64,000 nt of DNA from Sisyra terminalis (lineage: Eukaryota > Arthropoda > Insecta > Neuroptera > Sisyridae): assembly GCA_958496175.1 (NCBI GenBank), contig OY292275.1:18104001-18168000 (forward strand), given 5' to 3'. Under the pieces are notes generated by a model. That model saw only the letters and a program-made list of their open reading frames with translations, ran no database searches and was not told the origin of the DNA. This document shows, one piece after another, positions 35,213 through 48,700 of the stretch (positions are counted from its first letter, which is position 1; the number at the start of each line of letters is the position of its first letter). The translations under genes were made by a program, and so were the position numbers.

Positions 35213-35350
35213 AGAATATCAACAAATATATCTCTGTTATCTTTTAGCTAGCGGTTTACAAATAGTTTGTAACTGAGTTTAAGATTCAAAATCTTTTGTA
35301 CAATATTCTAGGCTATAAACAAGCGCATGAAAATGAAAAGAATAAAATTT

Positions 35351-35577
35351 GGCTCATGTTCCTTTTAGCGATATCAAGATCTAGCGACGTTTCATTTCCT
35401 TTTTGGTTTTTAATTTAATTCAGAAAATATCGGGTTTCATTATGAAAACTTAGTAACAAAAAAGAAAATTATACGATATTAGAATTAAATGAACAAAAAA
35501 ATTGCTAATTGAATAACAAACAAAGTAGAAAGTAAAACATTCCCAAACATTGATGTCAATAAAAGGGGTATGAGTCC
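35351..35577. mobile_element. Diverged relative of the GGCTCA MITE family
   Basis: Starts GGCTCATGTTCCTTTTAGCGAT, ends inverse (AATAAAAGGGGTATGAGTCC), with the same internal order (TTTTTAATTTAATTC, CATTATGAAAACTTAGTAACAAAAAAG, AAATTATAC). 227 bp. No clear target duplication. Confidence 0.6.
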
Positions 35578-38500
35578 AAAGTTTAGCTTTGGAAGAGGAG
35601 AAAACAGGAATGCCTTATAGCACCTCTGTTATATAGCACGAGACATCGCAGCCCACATTTTGAGAACCGCAGTTTTAGATAAGCCGTAATGAAGTTTTAT
35701 TTAAAAAATCTTTAAATTTTGTAGCTTAAAAGTAATTACTATGCAAGAAAAACAAAGGGATGAAATAAAACCATTATAATAATTAATATTCCTGTATTTA
35801 AATCGTTTTTTTACAATCATATTATAATTAAAATATATATAGCTCAAGACATTCACATTTACTGAAAATATTCTTGGCATAACGAAATCACCTTGCAGTA
35901 CATCACAATTACAATTTTACATTGTTTCCACTATTATAAAATATAGTGTACTCTTAGAGGTTTGAAAACTAAGAGTAAATTCGAAAAAAAATTATAGGAA
36001 ATTATTTGATAAAATTAGTAGATACGGAAGAAAGAATTTATTAAAGAAAGTGTAATAAAAATACGAATTTACTCTTTGTTTTCTTTGTTTTTAATCCTAA
36101 CTTAAAAACAATAATAATTGATATAGTATGTTGAGAAATAATAAAATTCTAAATTAACATTTACTACAATATATACAAAACAGCTAGAGGTACAGGTATT
36201 GGATAATTGGAACTATACTCAACCGGATCTCATAAATCGTACATATATATTTACAAATGTTACAATTTCACAAAGCCATACAGATTTCTAAATTAATAGC
36301 TCCGCTATTAATCAAGCTTGTGAGTCAATTTGAGTCCAGGAATCGTTAAATTGGACGTTTAGTTTCACTTACATTTATAATACACAAATATAGGTATATA
36401 TTAAAAACGAGATTATTCCATCATTCTTAATAGACAGCATAAAAAGTATATTACGTTTGTGCAATTGCAAATATGTTCGTAAGTGAATTCAAAATAAAAA
36501 AGATATTTAAATTATATATTATATAACAATATAAATTAATGGAATATGGTCGTAGCTTAAATAAACAATTGAAATAAAACTATATAATATTAAAAAATAT
36601 ATTATTAAACTTGTAACTTTCAAATTACTTTTTAAGAATTCAGGTCCTGGTTTAAATTGATTTAAAAAAAATCTTAGGTAAATAAATAATGTTACTTATT
36701 TATATCAATTTCATTTTAATGTCATTTCTTTTCAATTATGCTATAGTATAATCAAATCTAAAAATTTGTCCAAAAATATACACTTATGAATGTAATTTTT
36801 TCGTTTATATACCCTGGATTTGTATTATCATTATTTATAGTTTATATTTATTTTTTTCCTTTATAAATTCATTTAAGTGAGAAACAAATGCATACAATTT
36901 TAACAACTAATAGTGGATCATAAATCTCTTTTGGTTTCGTATTTTTGGCTAGCAAATGATGGCGTTTAGGGTAATTTATCATTATTACAATAAAATAGCA
37001 AATTTCATTAAAAATAATTAAGCGTTTTTTAAATAAAATTTCGCAAATTTTTCTGATTAGGGATTCATTAAACCACTAATTTTCAACATAAGTATAAAAT
37101 GCCATTTTTTTTTTATAATTACCTACTTTAAATATTTTAAAAATAAAATAATCGCCTATTTAATAAAAGTCTAAGATTTTAACTTGAGTGCTGATCGGGT
37201 GAAACATGAAATCATCACTAATTCAAAAAGGAAAAATTAAGTATTTTTTATCGCAACCATTTAGTTATATAACGTATATATAACATTATTTATGATCATC
37301 ATAATATTCAATAAAGAAAATGCTCCATATTGGACCTATTGTTTGAAAAAAATTCAACACTCGTTATATGTATATCCACAATCAAAATATTAAAATTAAA
37401 TTCACATATTATTTAAACCGGAATGATAACCATTGTAAATTGTCAATAAATAAAATTTCAATTTAAAATTATATACAATAATATATTGCATATTATACTT
37501 ATGTTTTAATTCGAATTTATATATTTGTCTTTTCAAAAATCACAACAGACTACCATCTTTCTCATTTTTGTCTACTGTTAAAAATTATTTCTAGGGCAAG
37601 ATAAAATATAATGCACATTTTGAAATTATAAAAATATTTAAAATATAATTAAAGAGCACCCTTCTTCGACTGCATTATTATATTAAATCACATTTTACTT
37701 AAATCATTAAAGTACAATAACTAAAATATCAGTGCAATCTAACAGTAAAAAAAATCTTAAACATAACCCGGTTTACAAAAGTAGACTTGCACATAAAAAG
37801 GTTTGTTTTTCGCAATAAGCTATCAATTATTCTTTTCTGATATCAATCGTGAAACTTAAAACATCCTAAAAAAATAATATTGCACAAAAATAAATTGTAT
37901 TTAAAATTGTTTTAAGGTATCGTTTACAATTGCCGCAATTTTGAACGCTGCTTATAAATAAGTGTTGGTTAAAATGTAGCTAGATTCTAAAATAATAAAA
38001 AGGTATTGAAAAATCTTATAGGTAGCATTTATACTAGGAGGAATATAGATGTTGAATTAATAACATAAACATGGTTAGCATTATTATGAGTTATCCATGT
38101 TGCCTATATAAACACAAAGAATTTCAATTACTCCTTTGTAGGTACAATGTTTGCTTTTTTTTCGAAGATTCCTGTTTGGTGTATTTTCAAAAAAAAGTCT
38201 CATGTTAGCGTCATCCTTTGTATGGATTCAAATTATTTAAAACTAGCCAAAAAAGATTTTTCAATAGCTTATTGCACTTTTCTCCATTAATATGATTTTG
38301 ATAATTGTCTTCTCCATATCTTCTCTAATTTAAAATAAAGTAATTTTTGCACTTTATATAATACTCCATTGCATGTGAATAACACATTTCACAAAAATCA
38401 TGTTAGTAGCAAAAAATTTACAAACCTTCTTATAATCCTTTTAAAAAAAATTAGAAACCGTAACACAACATTGAAATCCAATAAAATTCATTATTAAACT

Positions 38501-38791
38501 TACAAAAATAAATAAGTTGATAAATTCGATAAAGCTCGTGCCCTAAAATAATTTTTTCCTGAAATATTATTTCCTTATACTTAAATACTTTAAATTATAA
38601 GCAAAATGGAGTAACAATTTTTGACTAATAAAAATAAAAATTCAAATATGTAATACATTTGTTATGGCTTATAAAATGACTATCTAGATTTGGTACAATA
38701 GTACATAATTCTACCTAATTGACTGACTACATTGACTACACATGCACACAAAGAAAAAGAATGTATTTCAAAGACGATTTCTGCCTCCTGC

Positions 38792-41700
38792 TCACTTATT
38801 GTGCTGAATTGTGAGATTAGGAGAAGCAAACAACATCTGAGCTTGATGTTGGGGTAACGAAAACGCTGTTGTATCGTCCAAAGGAACATTCAAAGGTACT
38901 GATACCGGTAATTGAACTGTGGGGCCGCAATTCGACCCTGGCACTGATGTCGTTGTACTGCTCACACCACTATGACACACGTATGGCACAGTTACCTATA
39001 AAATATAAACTTTCAAAACAATTTCTTAATAAGTGATCATTTCAATTTTACATTTAATAACGTTGATTGTTGTTGCTGGATTTCTGTATTTTGTGTTTGC
39101 TGTGCAGTCGTGGGAAGAATTCCTAGTCGTGCCATAACTAATTGTTCGGATACTCGACGTAGTTCCGCTTGTTGTTGCCCAATCAAGGCTTGCAACTCAG
39201 CATGTTTCCGTTGAAGTTGCGCTTGAACTTGAGCTTGTACAGGACTATTTACTAGATTTGTTTCAGCTGGTAAGCTGAGAGGCTAGATAAAAATGCAATA
39301 TTAATAGTTTCAAAATAATAAATTATGTAATTACTTAGTTGAAAATCAATGAACAGTTTTTCAAAAAATATTACTAATATCAAAACTACAGGTTTTTTTA
39401 ATCAACTTTTTATACAATTGAAGAACTTAAATGTTTGGAACTAGACATCAAAAAAATTGAACAAATTAAATATCTTAATATTAAATAAACTTTAACACCA
39501 AATATTTCATTTAGTCACAATAAAATCAAGAAACTAAATTGCAGTACACTTATTAGATGTTCTTGATATCATTTACAATCAGTTCGATGTAGCCTATTTC
39601 TTTTCTTAGCTAGCAAAAGCATTTGTATGGCTTGCATTTTCGTACAACTTAAGATGCTTAAAATGCTTTAGAAGAGAACCAGAAAATATAACGAAGAGAT
39701 ACAATTTCTAGACCATTACTCACGAACATTACCGAAATATTAAGTGATTAGCATAGTAATTTGAACTTATTGATTTGGGTCGGGAAGTTAAAGACATTCA
39801 AATTCGTTTTATCAATGCATTTATAAAACAGAAACTATTTGAAGAAACTAATTTAGCAACTCTAAATTTCAATTATAAACTAACGTAGACGAAATGAAAA
39901 CTAAAACTAGTATTAATTGATCAACCGTTTAAAGTTTCTAATGAAACAAATCTTATATTTAAGATTATTTGCATCCAAGTCAGTGTTATTTTCATTTTAA
40001 TGATAATTTATTGATATGTTATAATGATAATTTATTATCATTTATGTAAACTAATTTGCATCACTAAATCGGCTTAAACTTGTCAAATAAGACTTAATAA
40101 TCCGTTGCCAATTCATGCTCTAAAATTCAAAATTCAATATCTTCAAACAGGACATAAATTTTAATTTTTTCATCAAAGTTAACTTATACATATTTAACTA
40201 ACGATTTCTAGAATATGGGTAATGATGCTAAGAAACAAAGTCTAACCACTGCAATATAGTAGTCAATAACAAATGTAGCCGGTTGTTTTTTTTCCTTACA
40301 AAGGTGGAAAAAGAGAAAGAAAAATGTCTAGATACTCTTTGATAATAAAGGAAGTTCATCTCTTTTAGAAATTAAAATTACGATTCTGACAACCGAATAC
40401 AATCTGGCAATGTTGCATTTTCGACTTTGTTTTTAATTTAATTCGCGATTAAATAGGTCCATAATGAAAATTTAGCCACAAAAGAGAGAATTATACTATA
40501 TTAGAATTGAATAAACAAAAATATCGCGAATTAAATTAAAGACAAAGTCGAAAATGCAACATTGCCAGATTGTGGGTGTGCTAAAGTACACTTGAGCCAA
40601 AAATTATTTGAAAACAAACCATTGATTTTTGTATGTTTTGAATTTTCATTCTAGTTTTATTTAGTTAACTAACTTTCTCATAATTTTATTCTATCACTTT
40701 AAGCAAAGGTTTAACATAACTTTCGTTTCGGCAAATTTGCCCTAAAGTTTCAATAACAAATCGGTGCAGTGAAGACCTCGACATGTTTTAATTGTGCCTT
40801 TTTGGCACAGCCAAATGTATTTTCCCTGATATGAACTTACTGTACATAACGGCGTATTTGTAATTAGAGAAAATGTACTAAAAATATGTTAAGCATTGCT
40901 GAAAACTTTGCTATTAAAAATGCGCAACCTATGATTACTTCTGTAGCTCTTCCAATTATTTTTTTTTTCTTAAATATTTTCAATTCTTTACGTAAAAGTT
41001 AAAGTCAATAAACCAGAATTTCTCGCATAAAAATAACATATGAACGCAGGATACATTTATGTTTACTTACTTGGGTAATTTGTAGAGGAGACAACATTGG
41101 AGCTGCAAAATTAGCGATTACTGGTTGTACAGGGATAGCAGCCACATATTGGGGTGGTTCTAAATATTGAATGGTTGGTTGTTGTTGAGATTGTGGCATA
41201 GGTTGAGGAGCAGGTTGCTGATTTTGTAGAGAATTATGACTAACATGAGATCGCTATAAGAAAAGAAATTTTATTAATTTATGAACGATTTTTTAATTTA
41301 TTTAATGTTTATTTTTTTATAATTTACCAAAGAATGTTGGGTAGCTGCTGTATGACGGGAAGCTGGCGAGTCTGCAGATAGTGAATTGCAGCCATCTGCA
41401 GTAGTCGCTCTTGTTCTACTAGGCCGTCTTGTATTCGTTGACCATGGCGAAAGACCGCCACTACTAACATGAACTGTTACTGGTGATGTCGAACATATTA
41501 AATCACCAATTTCCTTTCGTTCTTGTTTCATAACATCAGCATAGCTAAATTATAATTAGAATAAAACAGTAAAATAAATCTTTAAAATTTCAATTTTTAA
41601 ACTTACCTGACGACTCGATGAGTACAAACAATAAATTCTGGTTTTGAATTCCACTGGTGATAGGTAATATAAAATCGTGTTTGCAACCAAATCCATTGTT

Positions 41701-44654
41701 GTCCTTTTGTTAAAAATCGGTAATAACAAGAAGTACCTTCACCTTTTTGCATTACTAAAAAAATAAAAATAAAATATGAGTAAAAGAAGATTTGCTTATT
41801 CATTTTTTTGCATTTACAAGATTCGTGGCAAGTTACAACTTCTTCTAGATCATCAACGTGATAGTAATCATATCCAGACGTTCCCAATACTTCGAATGGT
41901 AAATATCCGATAATCGGTGGGGCTCGATGATCCAAAAAAAGAAATTTCCATTCTAAACTGTGCCGTGATGTAAATTCACTTTTACTAGAATCTACTACAC
42001 TCATTTCTCGAATTAATTGGGGCGTTTGTAGTCTTCCCGTACCAACAAATACTAATCTGTGAATTAGCATAAAACAAATAAATTAACTATTCATATTATT
42101 CTAAAGTAAATAATATAAATTATAAACAGAGAATAAATTTGAAAAAACTATTCACACAAAAAAGTAATCAAATACGTAGTATACAACTTGTTTAAAAAAA
42201 CACAACTTTAACATTAACACTTTTCAGACGAATATTTTTGTATATTTACTTGAAAGGAAGTTTTTTTGTTCCATGCATTATATTGAACTGATTTTTAAAC
42301 CAATTCTATAATGTTTTATTAACACAAATGTAAATTGAACTAATGTTACATTTTTAATGTAGATTTACCTTGAATCTCCTTCTCCAGAAAACCCACTATA
42401 GCGATTATTATCACTGTCCACCATATCTATATCAGATCCTAAAATATTTTATTATCAAAAAAAAATTTTTAACTTTATAGAAGTTTTATCGATTGTAACT
42501 TACGAAAATATCCCACGAAATGAACTAGTTCAAACGAAGGTTCTGAATCCATTGTCGGACCCCCTCGCCTTAAATGACAAGAAAAGGAAACTTGCCCTTC
42601 TAAAGTTACTGGCCCTAGTAATGCACTATATAAAACACTTTGCTCATCTTCAAACGCCATATCATAGATTGTCATGTTTAATAAATCACTCTGGAAATAA
42701 TAATTTTTAGATTAGGTCAATATTATAAAATATTTATACTACTCAAGTGAGAAAAATTTATGAGTATATTTTTGTGTACACATAATAACTGACTTTCAGG
42801 AGAAATCAGGATAAAAAGTCGTTTTAAGATGCTATTAAACAGAAGACGTTTTATTTTTCTGTATTTATTTGTATTTATTTCTTGTATTTCTGTTTTTAAC
42901 TCAAGAACGGCTGAACTGATTTTGTTAAAATTTTGTATTAGATGAAGCTCATTGGTCAACATACAATAAAGTATATATTATAGCGCAAAAAAATAAGGGA
43001 AACCATTCCCTTCATATAACTGAGAAATGGAGAAAAAAAATCTCAGCCTACTATATGAAGCTTCATTGGGTAAGTCTTAGTTTGGTATTTTAGTGGAACC
43101 CATTGTTTCATTGAACCTATTGTAAAAAATAATAACTGTCGTTCGGTGTGTTATGAAAACATTATATTGATTAAAAACATATTTATTATCAAAGAATTAT
43201 AATCATAAAGTTAAATTAGTTTGTTAAGAAAAATTAGTATAATAGGTTCCCTTTCAATTAGCTATATTTATAAATTCTATTTAAAATTTGCTCTCATTAT
43301 CGTTATATATAAACTTTATTCATTAGACAATACCAAGTTACATATGCAAAACTAAGTAAGGAACGAATAATTAAGAGTATTGAAAAATTATGAACAATTT
43401 AACCCTTAATTAAGAAAATTTTTATGTTGTGCAGCTACTACTTTCGTTGATTAACAACAATATATTTTGTAAAAAACTAATAAAAATAATGCATTGGTAT
43501 TTTTGTTATTGGTTTGGATTGTTAGAATAATGAACTTGGGAACAAAATTATATTTCTATTGTTTCGAAAATCTTCAACGAAGACTAAAGTAATCGTTAAC
43601 GTTTGGAACTTGAGTTTTGTCATCTTTGAACTAATTCAAATAATATCATTAAAAAGCATGTTTAATTCATTCCTTAGTTCTAATAATGAAGTTGAACCAT
43701 ATAATAGAAAAACTCACATCAAATTTTGAGTCATAGGTTTTGAATCGAGAGACTAATTTTTGTGCTGCTTCAACGCGCATGCAATAGCTCACTTAAGAAT
43801 CGGTATTTTTACATTTAGATAGTGACATTTACCTTCTAGATAAAATTTTAACCGGCAGATAGAGAAAACATGCGTATTTTCATCTAAGAATAGTAGGATT
43901 TATCTAACAGGTACGTTTTTATCTATTAAATAGGAAATTAAATATATGGTCTAGCTATTCATGCGAGAATTCAATACGTCATAAGAGACTTATGTATCAA
44001 ATTTTTGGGTTTTTTATATGTGGTCTCCAAAATCTAAATATCATACTATAAAAAACATTTTTTATATGTATGTAATTAAAATAGTATTTAGAAAAAATCG
44101 AGAATTTTCCTCACTTTTATCATAAAATAAGTATCGTAGAAATAATTGCTTACAGGTAAATATCCTAAGAGTGACGTAATACTTTCAGAGGCATAAAAAA
44201 TTTGCCCCGAGGTAGAGAATACCATTATAAATCCATCCAAAGCTTCTAATATTAAATGTGTAAATTCCTCATTAGATAAAAAAGCAGGTTTCCAGTCTTC
44301 CTGAATTTCGTGGGCTCGTGAACGAACTGCAATTTCTGAAAGAGAACAATTAAGGATAATGAAAAACACTGAAAAAAATATATAATAAATAAATATTACC
44401 ATTATGGTTTTTAAGAAATGCTATCGTTGATTTTAATACAGTTGATTTATCCATTTTTCGACTACCAGTGGATACCATAGAACTTAGTTCATTGACAAGC
44501 ATATTGAACTGGTCTCGTCGTTTTTTCTCGCTTAAATTACGAGACTTACTACAAAACGAAAGCAAATATAAAAAATATTGGAAAAATTACATAATTAGAT
44601 TAAATAAAATACACACCGTTTGGTATCATCTTTATCGTCCGTGTCTTCATCCAT
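38792..44654 (-). CDS. Clk: Circadian transcription factor CLOCK (bHLH-PAS), complete spliced CDS
   Basis: Positive arm of the circadian oscillator: pairs with CYCLE/BMAL and binds E-boxes. Coding exons (high to low): 44654-44617, 44548-44400, 44335-44154, 42690-42504, 42438-42369, 42056-41818, 41754-41607, 41544-41328, 41253-41071, 39282-39052, 38995-38792. Every junction is GT-AG and in phase, giving 615 residues. The bHLH domain (residues about 14-64) has the basic stretch [13 protein letters not shown] and SSRKMDK-like loop; PAS-A spans about 75-190; PAS-B about 210-335, containing [14 protein letters not shown] and [11 protein letters not shown] conserved LEPPQY block (about 432) and a coiled coil of the 'exon 19' type (about 487-530) follow. 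The C terminus (549-615) is Gln-poor, unlike Drosophila CLK. An acceptor seven bases before the ATG (44663-44662) shows at least one upstream non-coding exon. Convergent with eL13. Confidence 0.95.
40394..40598. mobile_element. MITE copy, same family as 8659-8883, left end truncated
   Basis: Nearly identical to 8659-8883 from ACAATCTGGCAATGTTGCAT to the right terminus TACACTTGAGCC, but lacks the first 20 or so bases at the left end. It lies in the large Clk intron between the exons at 41071 and 39282. Confidence 0.8.
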
Positions 44655-45165
44655 CGTGTCACTAAAATTGATAAAAATAAAATAAAGTACAACTTAACTA
44701 AAATATTTAATTTGATTTTTTTTTTAAAAACTAGTTTCTAAAAATGAGAACTACATGATTTATACGCTGCAATTCTTAAGAAAAATGAACAAAAGTATAA
44801 CTTAATTACCATGTGAAAATATGATAAGTCAAACGAAAATAAGTAATAGTCAAATTCGGGGAAAAAAATCGGCAATCGAATGTTTTTAATTATAGTTGTG
44901 TTTAATATTAATTAAAAACTAATAAAATACGAGTATGCCAACTAAAATCTAATTAATTATAGGAATTAACGTAAGTTCCAAAGACTACAAATTCAAGGGC
45001 ATGAATGATAAAACCTTGTAATAATCGCTGCATAAGAATAAAAGTAATGCCAATTCTTGATAAATATCGTCATTCTTACGACAATATCCAAAGGATAGAT
45101 ATATAAACAAAAATCGTTATCAAAAACTATGAGAAATATTAAATCACTATTTAATTATCATAAAT

Positions 45166-45171
45166 CACGTG
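45166..45171. promoter_or_regulatory. Canonical E-box CACGTG upstream of Clk
   Basis: CACGTG about 0.5 kb upstream of the Clk start codon, in the 5' non-coding part. CACGTG is the CLOCK:CYCLE target and is also bound by CWO. About three such hexamers are expected by chance in a window of this size and composition, so function is only suggested. Confidence 0.3.
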
Positions 45172-45728
45172 CAATTTTATACTAGTTACTTTTCATAACA
45201 GAACAAAATAGTGTAACGAATCGATAAAATTACGGTAACACTATGTTTCCAACGTGCATATTAATTTTTGAATAATTTGTTACAAAAATACGTAACAATC
45301 TGGAATCAAGCTGTTTTCAATTACCTTTTAGCTTTATAACTAATATACTCGATATTGTGAACTTAATTAAAATGCAGTTTTCAGAAAGATCAAGGAAATA
45401 ATGTCAATTTATTATGTCAATGTTTCTTCTGACGATATATCCCTGTTTGAAATTTAGTGATTGAAGGAAAAATAATATAATGGAACTATAACATTTTATC
45501 TGAACAGTATGATACCCAACCTTTGACATGACTAAAGCTAATGAAAATTTATAACTTATTCAACACACCGTGGCCTACAGTTAATATTTTTTTTTATATT
45601 CATCGAAATTAAATAAAAATGTCAGAGCTATGACCATTATCGTGGCGTTTTATTTAAAGAACAAATCATTTCTAAGCATTTCATGCTCGAGTTGATAAAT
45701 TAAGCAACATCAAAATTTCCACGAGACA

Positions 45729-45734
45729 CACGTG
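45729..45734. promoter_or_regulatory. Second canonical E-box CACGTG upstream of Clk
   Basis: CACGTG within ACACACGTGGCTCGCGAG, a locally GC-rich spot about 1.1 kb upstream of the Clk start codon and 563 bases from the other E-box. Confidence 0.3.
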
Positions 45735-48700
45735 GCTCGCGAGCTACACATTCAACACTTTTGTGTTAAGAGCATAATATGAGGCAAAATTTTCTATGGT
45801 TAAAACCTGTAAATCACCCCGAAGAATTACAGATTCATTTTTTGATGAATCATGGTAAAACGTGTTTTAAAATGATCCTGAAACTTTAAACTTCTGCAAA
45901 ATAAGAGTTTTTTTTTCTAGAATTTGCCTTCGGTGGTTTTCCTTTCGTTTAACACTAAACGAATCTGTTTTTTAGTGTTTTCACTTCTCTAAATTAAAAC
46001 AAGAATTACAAAATTATTGTTTTGAGAAAATTGCTCCATTCTGCTGATACAATAACACATAGAATTATTTTGAAACGAGTTTCATTAAAATTTGCCAAAA
46101 ATGAAGCTGTAATTCTAATGGGATTTTATCTTAATAATGTTTAATCCATAAACTCTTAATACTACTTTATAAGATCAAAAATATATTAACAATAATTGTA
46201 AAGATAGTTTACCGTATCATTGGTAATAATAGTATTATTTTAATTGCTTATTATCATTATTGTAACATAAGTGACACCAGATCTGGACCTAAGCATACAT
46301 AAGTGGTGTGGGAGCAAGTCTTCTATTCGTTTAAATCGTATCAACTAATTATAAAATAAAATAATAGGTCTAACAGATTTCAGTAAGTATTGAAATTGTA
46401 TCTAAGATAATATCTAAGAATTGAAGTAATACATTTTTTTTAAATCAAAACTGACTTTCGACAAAAAATGAATAGGATTTGCATCCTAGCGAAATAATTA
46501 TAATATATTTACTCATAATTACATCTATTTATAATTTTATCATTTTTTTCTGCCAAAACCAGAAAACTACTGAAATATTTCCTCATCTTCGGATCATCGC
46601 TTTTGCAACTCCTGTAAAACATTGCTTGCTATTCATTATTTCAAAAACTACAACGGTAAATAATGAAAAATATCAACCAATTCTACGGTAAATAGTGCTA
46701 CTAGAATTGGAAAAACGATGATCGAGTAATACTAAATTATTAGAAATTTTTCAACGAGATATAGAAAAAAAAATATAGAAAATATTCCAGCATGAAAGAA
46801 TAAGATCTTTCTAATTGATTACATTACAGTGGTAAAGTTTTTTTCATATCTAATAGGACTTATAAGAAACGTAAACTTGCATTCATATAGGAAAAACATT
46901 AAATTGATGCCAAGATGAACAAAATCTTAGTTTGAAACCAAAGAAAACCCCTTTTTAAATTTAATAACTAACTTGTGTTTATATGTTAAGAATTTCTTTT
47001 CAAAAGGTGATATATCTTTTTGTGTATAATCTGTGACATTGTACCGTATATCATTAAGTCCGTGTATTTTCCGTCACTTAGATTTGTTGATTTATAAGTT
47101 TTTTTTTAATTCAAATCAAATGTATAATGTTTGTTTAACATTGTAACGATGTATGTGTTTATATATTAAGAACTAATCACTTTGGTCACGACGTCTGGTG
47201 GTCAAAATAAGTTCTAATTTTTGTGTGCACTTTAATATATAAATATGATTCGAGATGAATCCAGCAGAACTAAACCTATAGAAACGAATTATAAAAACAT
47301 GGTTCCATGCATATTTCCAAATATTAAGAGAATATTTGAGAGATAAAGATATAACAGTCAAATTCAAAACATGAGAATTATTTTTTACTTAATGAAAATT
47401 GGGCAATTCCTATAAGCTTATGTAACGTTACTTGTTATATTTGCCAAACTACTTTCAATCTTCGTAAAAATATAATAAAAAAATGAACAGTTTCGCTCTC
47501 TTCGATGGCATAATCATAAGGATTTGGAAGCGTATAACTACTCTACTTAAAGATATTTATTAATTTTGTGGAGAAAGTAAAAAACATAAAGATATTGCCC
47601 TATTTATTTTTATTTCTAATTATAATTTTATGAAAACGTTAAACAATGAGGGAAAGCCTACCTTATTGGAGATAGCTTCAGAGCATAGACAAATTTAAGA
47701 AGAGTTCAATTTTATTCAGCTTTTTAACCAAGTTTTTCATCCAAATTTTGGTCCATTAACGTTGAGAAAAGTTATCGGAATAAACTAAATTCCTTATATT
47801 GAATTTGTCATAGCTTATTCTTAGCAGTAATATTTATATAATTTTTGTATATTAAGTTTTGTAACGATAAACTTTATTATTCTAGTTAAGTGTTTTACCA
47901 TACTTCTATAATTTATATTTAACCTTTAAGGTTTAATGGTTAACATGAAAACCTAATTTCGCCAGTTAATTGCCAGGATAATTTTCCCAACGTTTGTGTA
48001 AAATTACTGCTCTAAATTAATCTATCAATATCAATAATCATTTGAAAAATGTAATTTTCTCAAAGTTTTAAAAATTTAAGTATTATAATAACCTTCAATA
48101 GTAATACAGTACCCCAGTAGTTGTAATTACATTCAACAAATAGTATTTTAAAGGCTTTATTCAATTATCGCAATCCGACAAAATTATTATGTATAAAAAT
48201 GGTCTAAGGTCATAATGTTTGAAACTTAAAATAAAATAAAAAATGATTAGTTCTGCAAAAATATGTAAGTATGTATAGTTATAATTTATCTATAAGTACG
48301 GATAGTAAAACTTGCAATGCTACACTTGGTTTTATCTCAGTTTTCATCGGAAATGGCATTGAAGAGGTTCATTACAACAATATAATATAGCTAGGAATAA
48401 TTATATTACTACATAATTTTATTTTATAAGTCGGCCTTAGAGCTACACTCGTGATCAATACGATAGTTTGATTTATTCATTGGTTATTAGTGATATTACG
48501 ATATTTCAGCTGTAGCTTTTCAAAATGATCTTTTATGGTTTACACTACAATAACCAATCCTATCAGAAGGCGTCTTACATAATTATCTCTGGACTACTTA
48601 TTAATTAACGTTTAATACAATAAATTATATATTTATCAGACTTATTTACTCGCGTAGATAGAAAAATAATACGATATTTTATAGGAGATAAGTGACGTGG

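Larger units (their letters stand above)
32972..38791. other. eL13-Clk convergent intergenic region
   Basis: AT-rich; holds a SINE copy, a MITE relative and a palindrome (listed). Part nearest 38791 should be the Clk 3'UTR, but no confident polyadenylation site was chosen. GC-richer words at 33100-33140 and 33355-33395 look like transposon fragments of unknown type. Confidence 0.5.

Noticed and set aside
42723..42962. 79-codon minus-strand frame in a Clk intron
   Set aside because: It lies within the intron between exons at 44154 and 42690; the phrase around 42895-42945 resembles common decayed transposon sequence.
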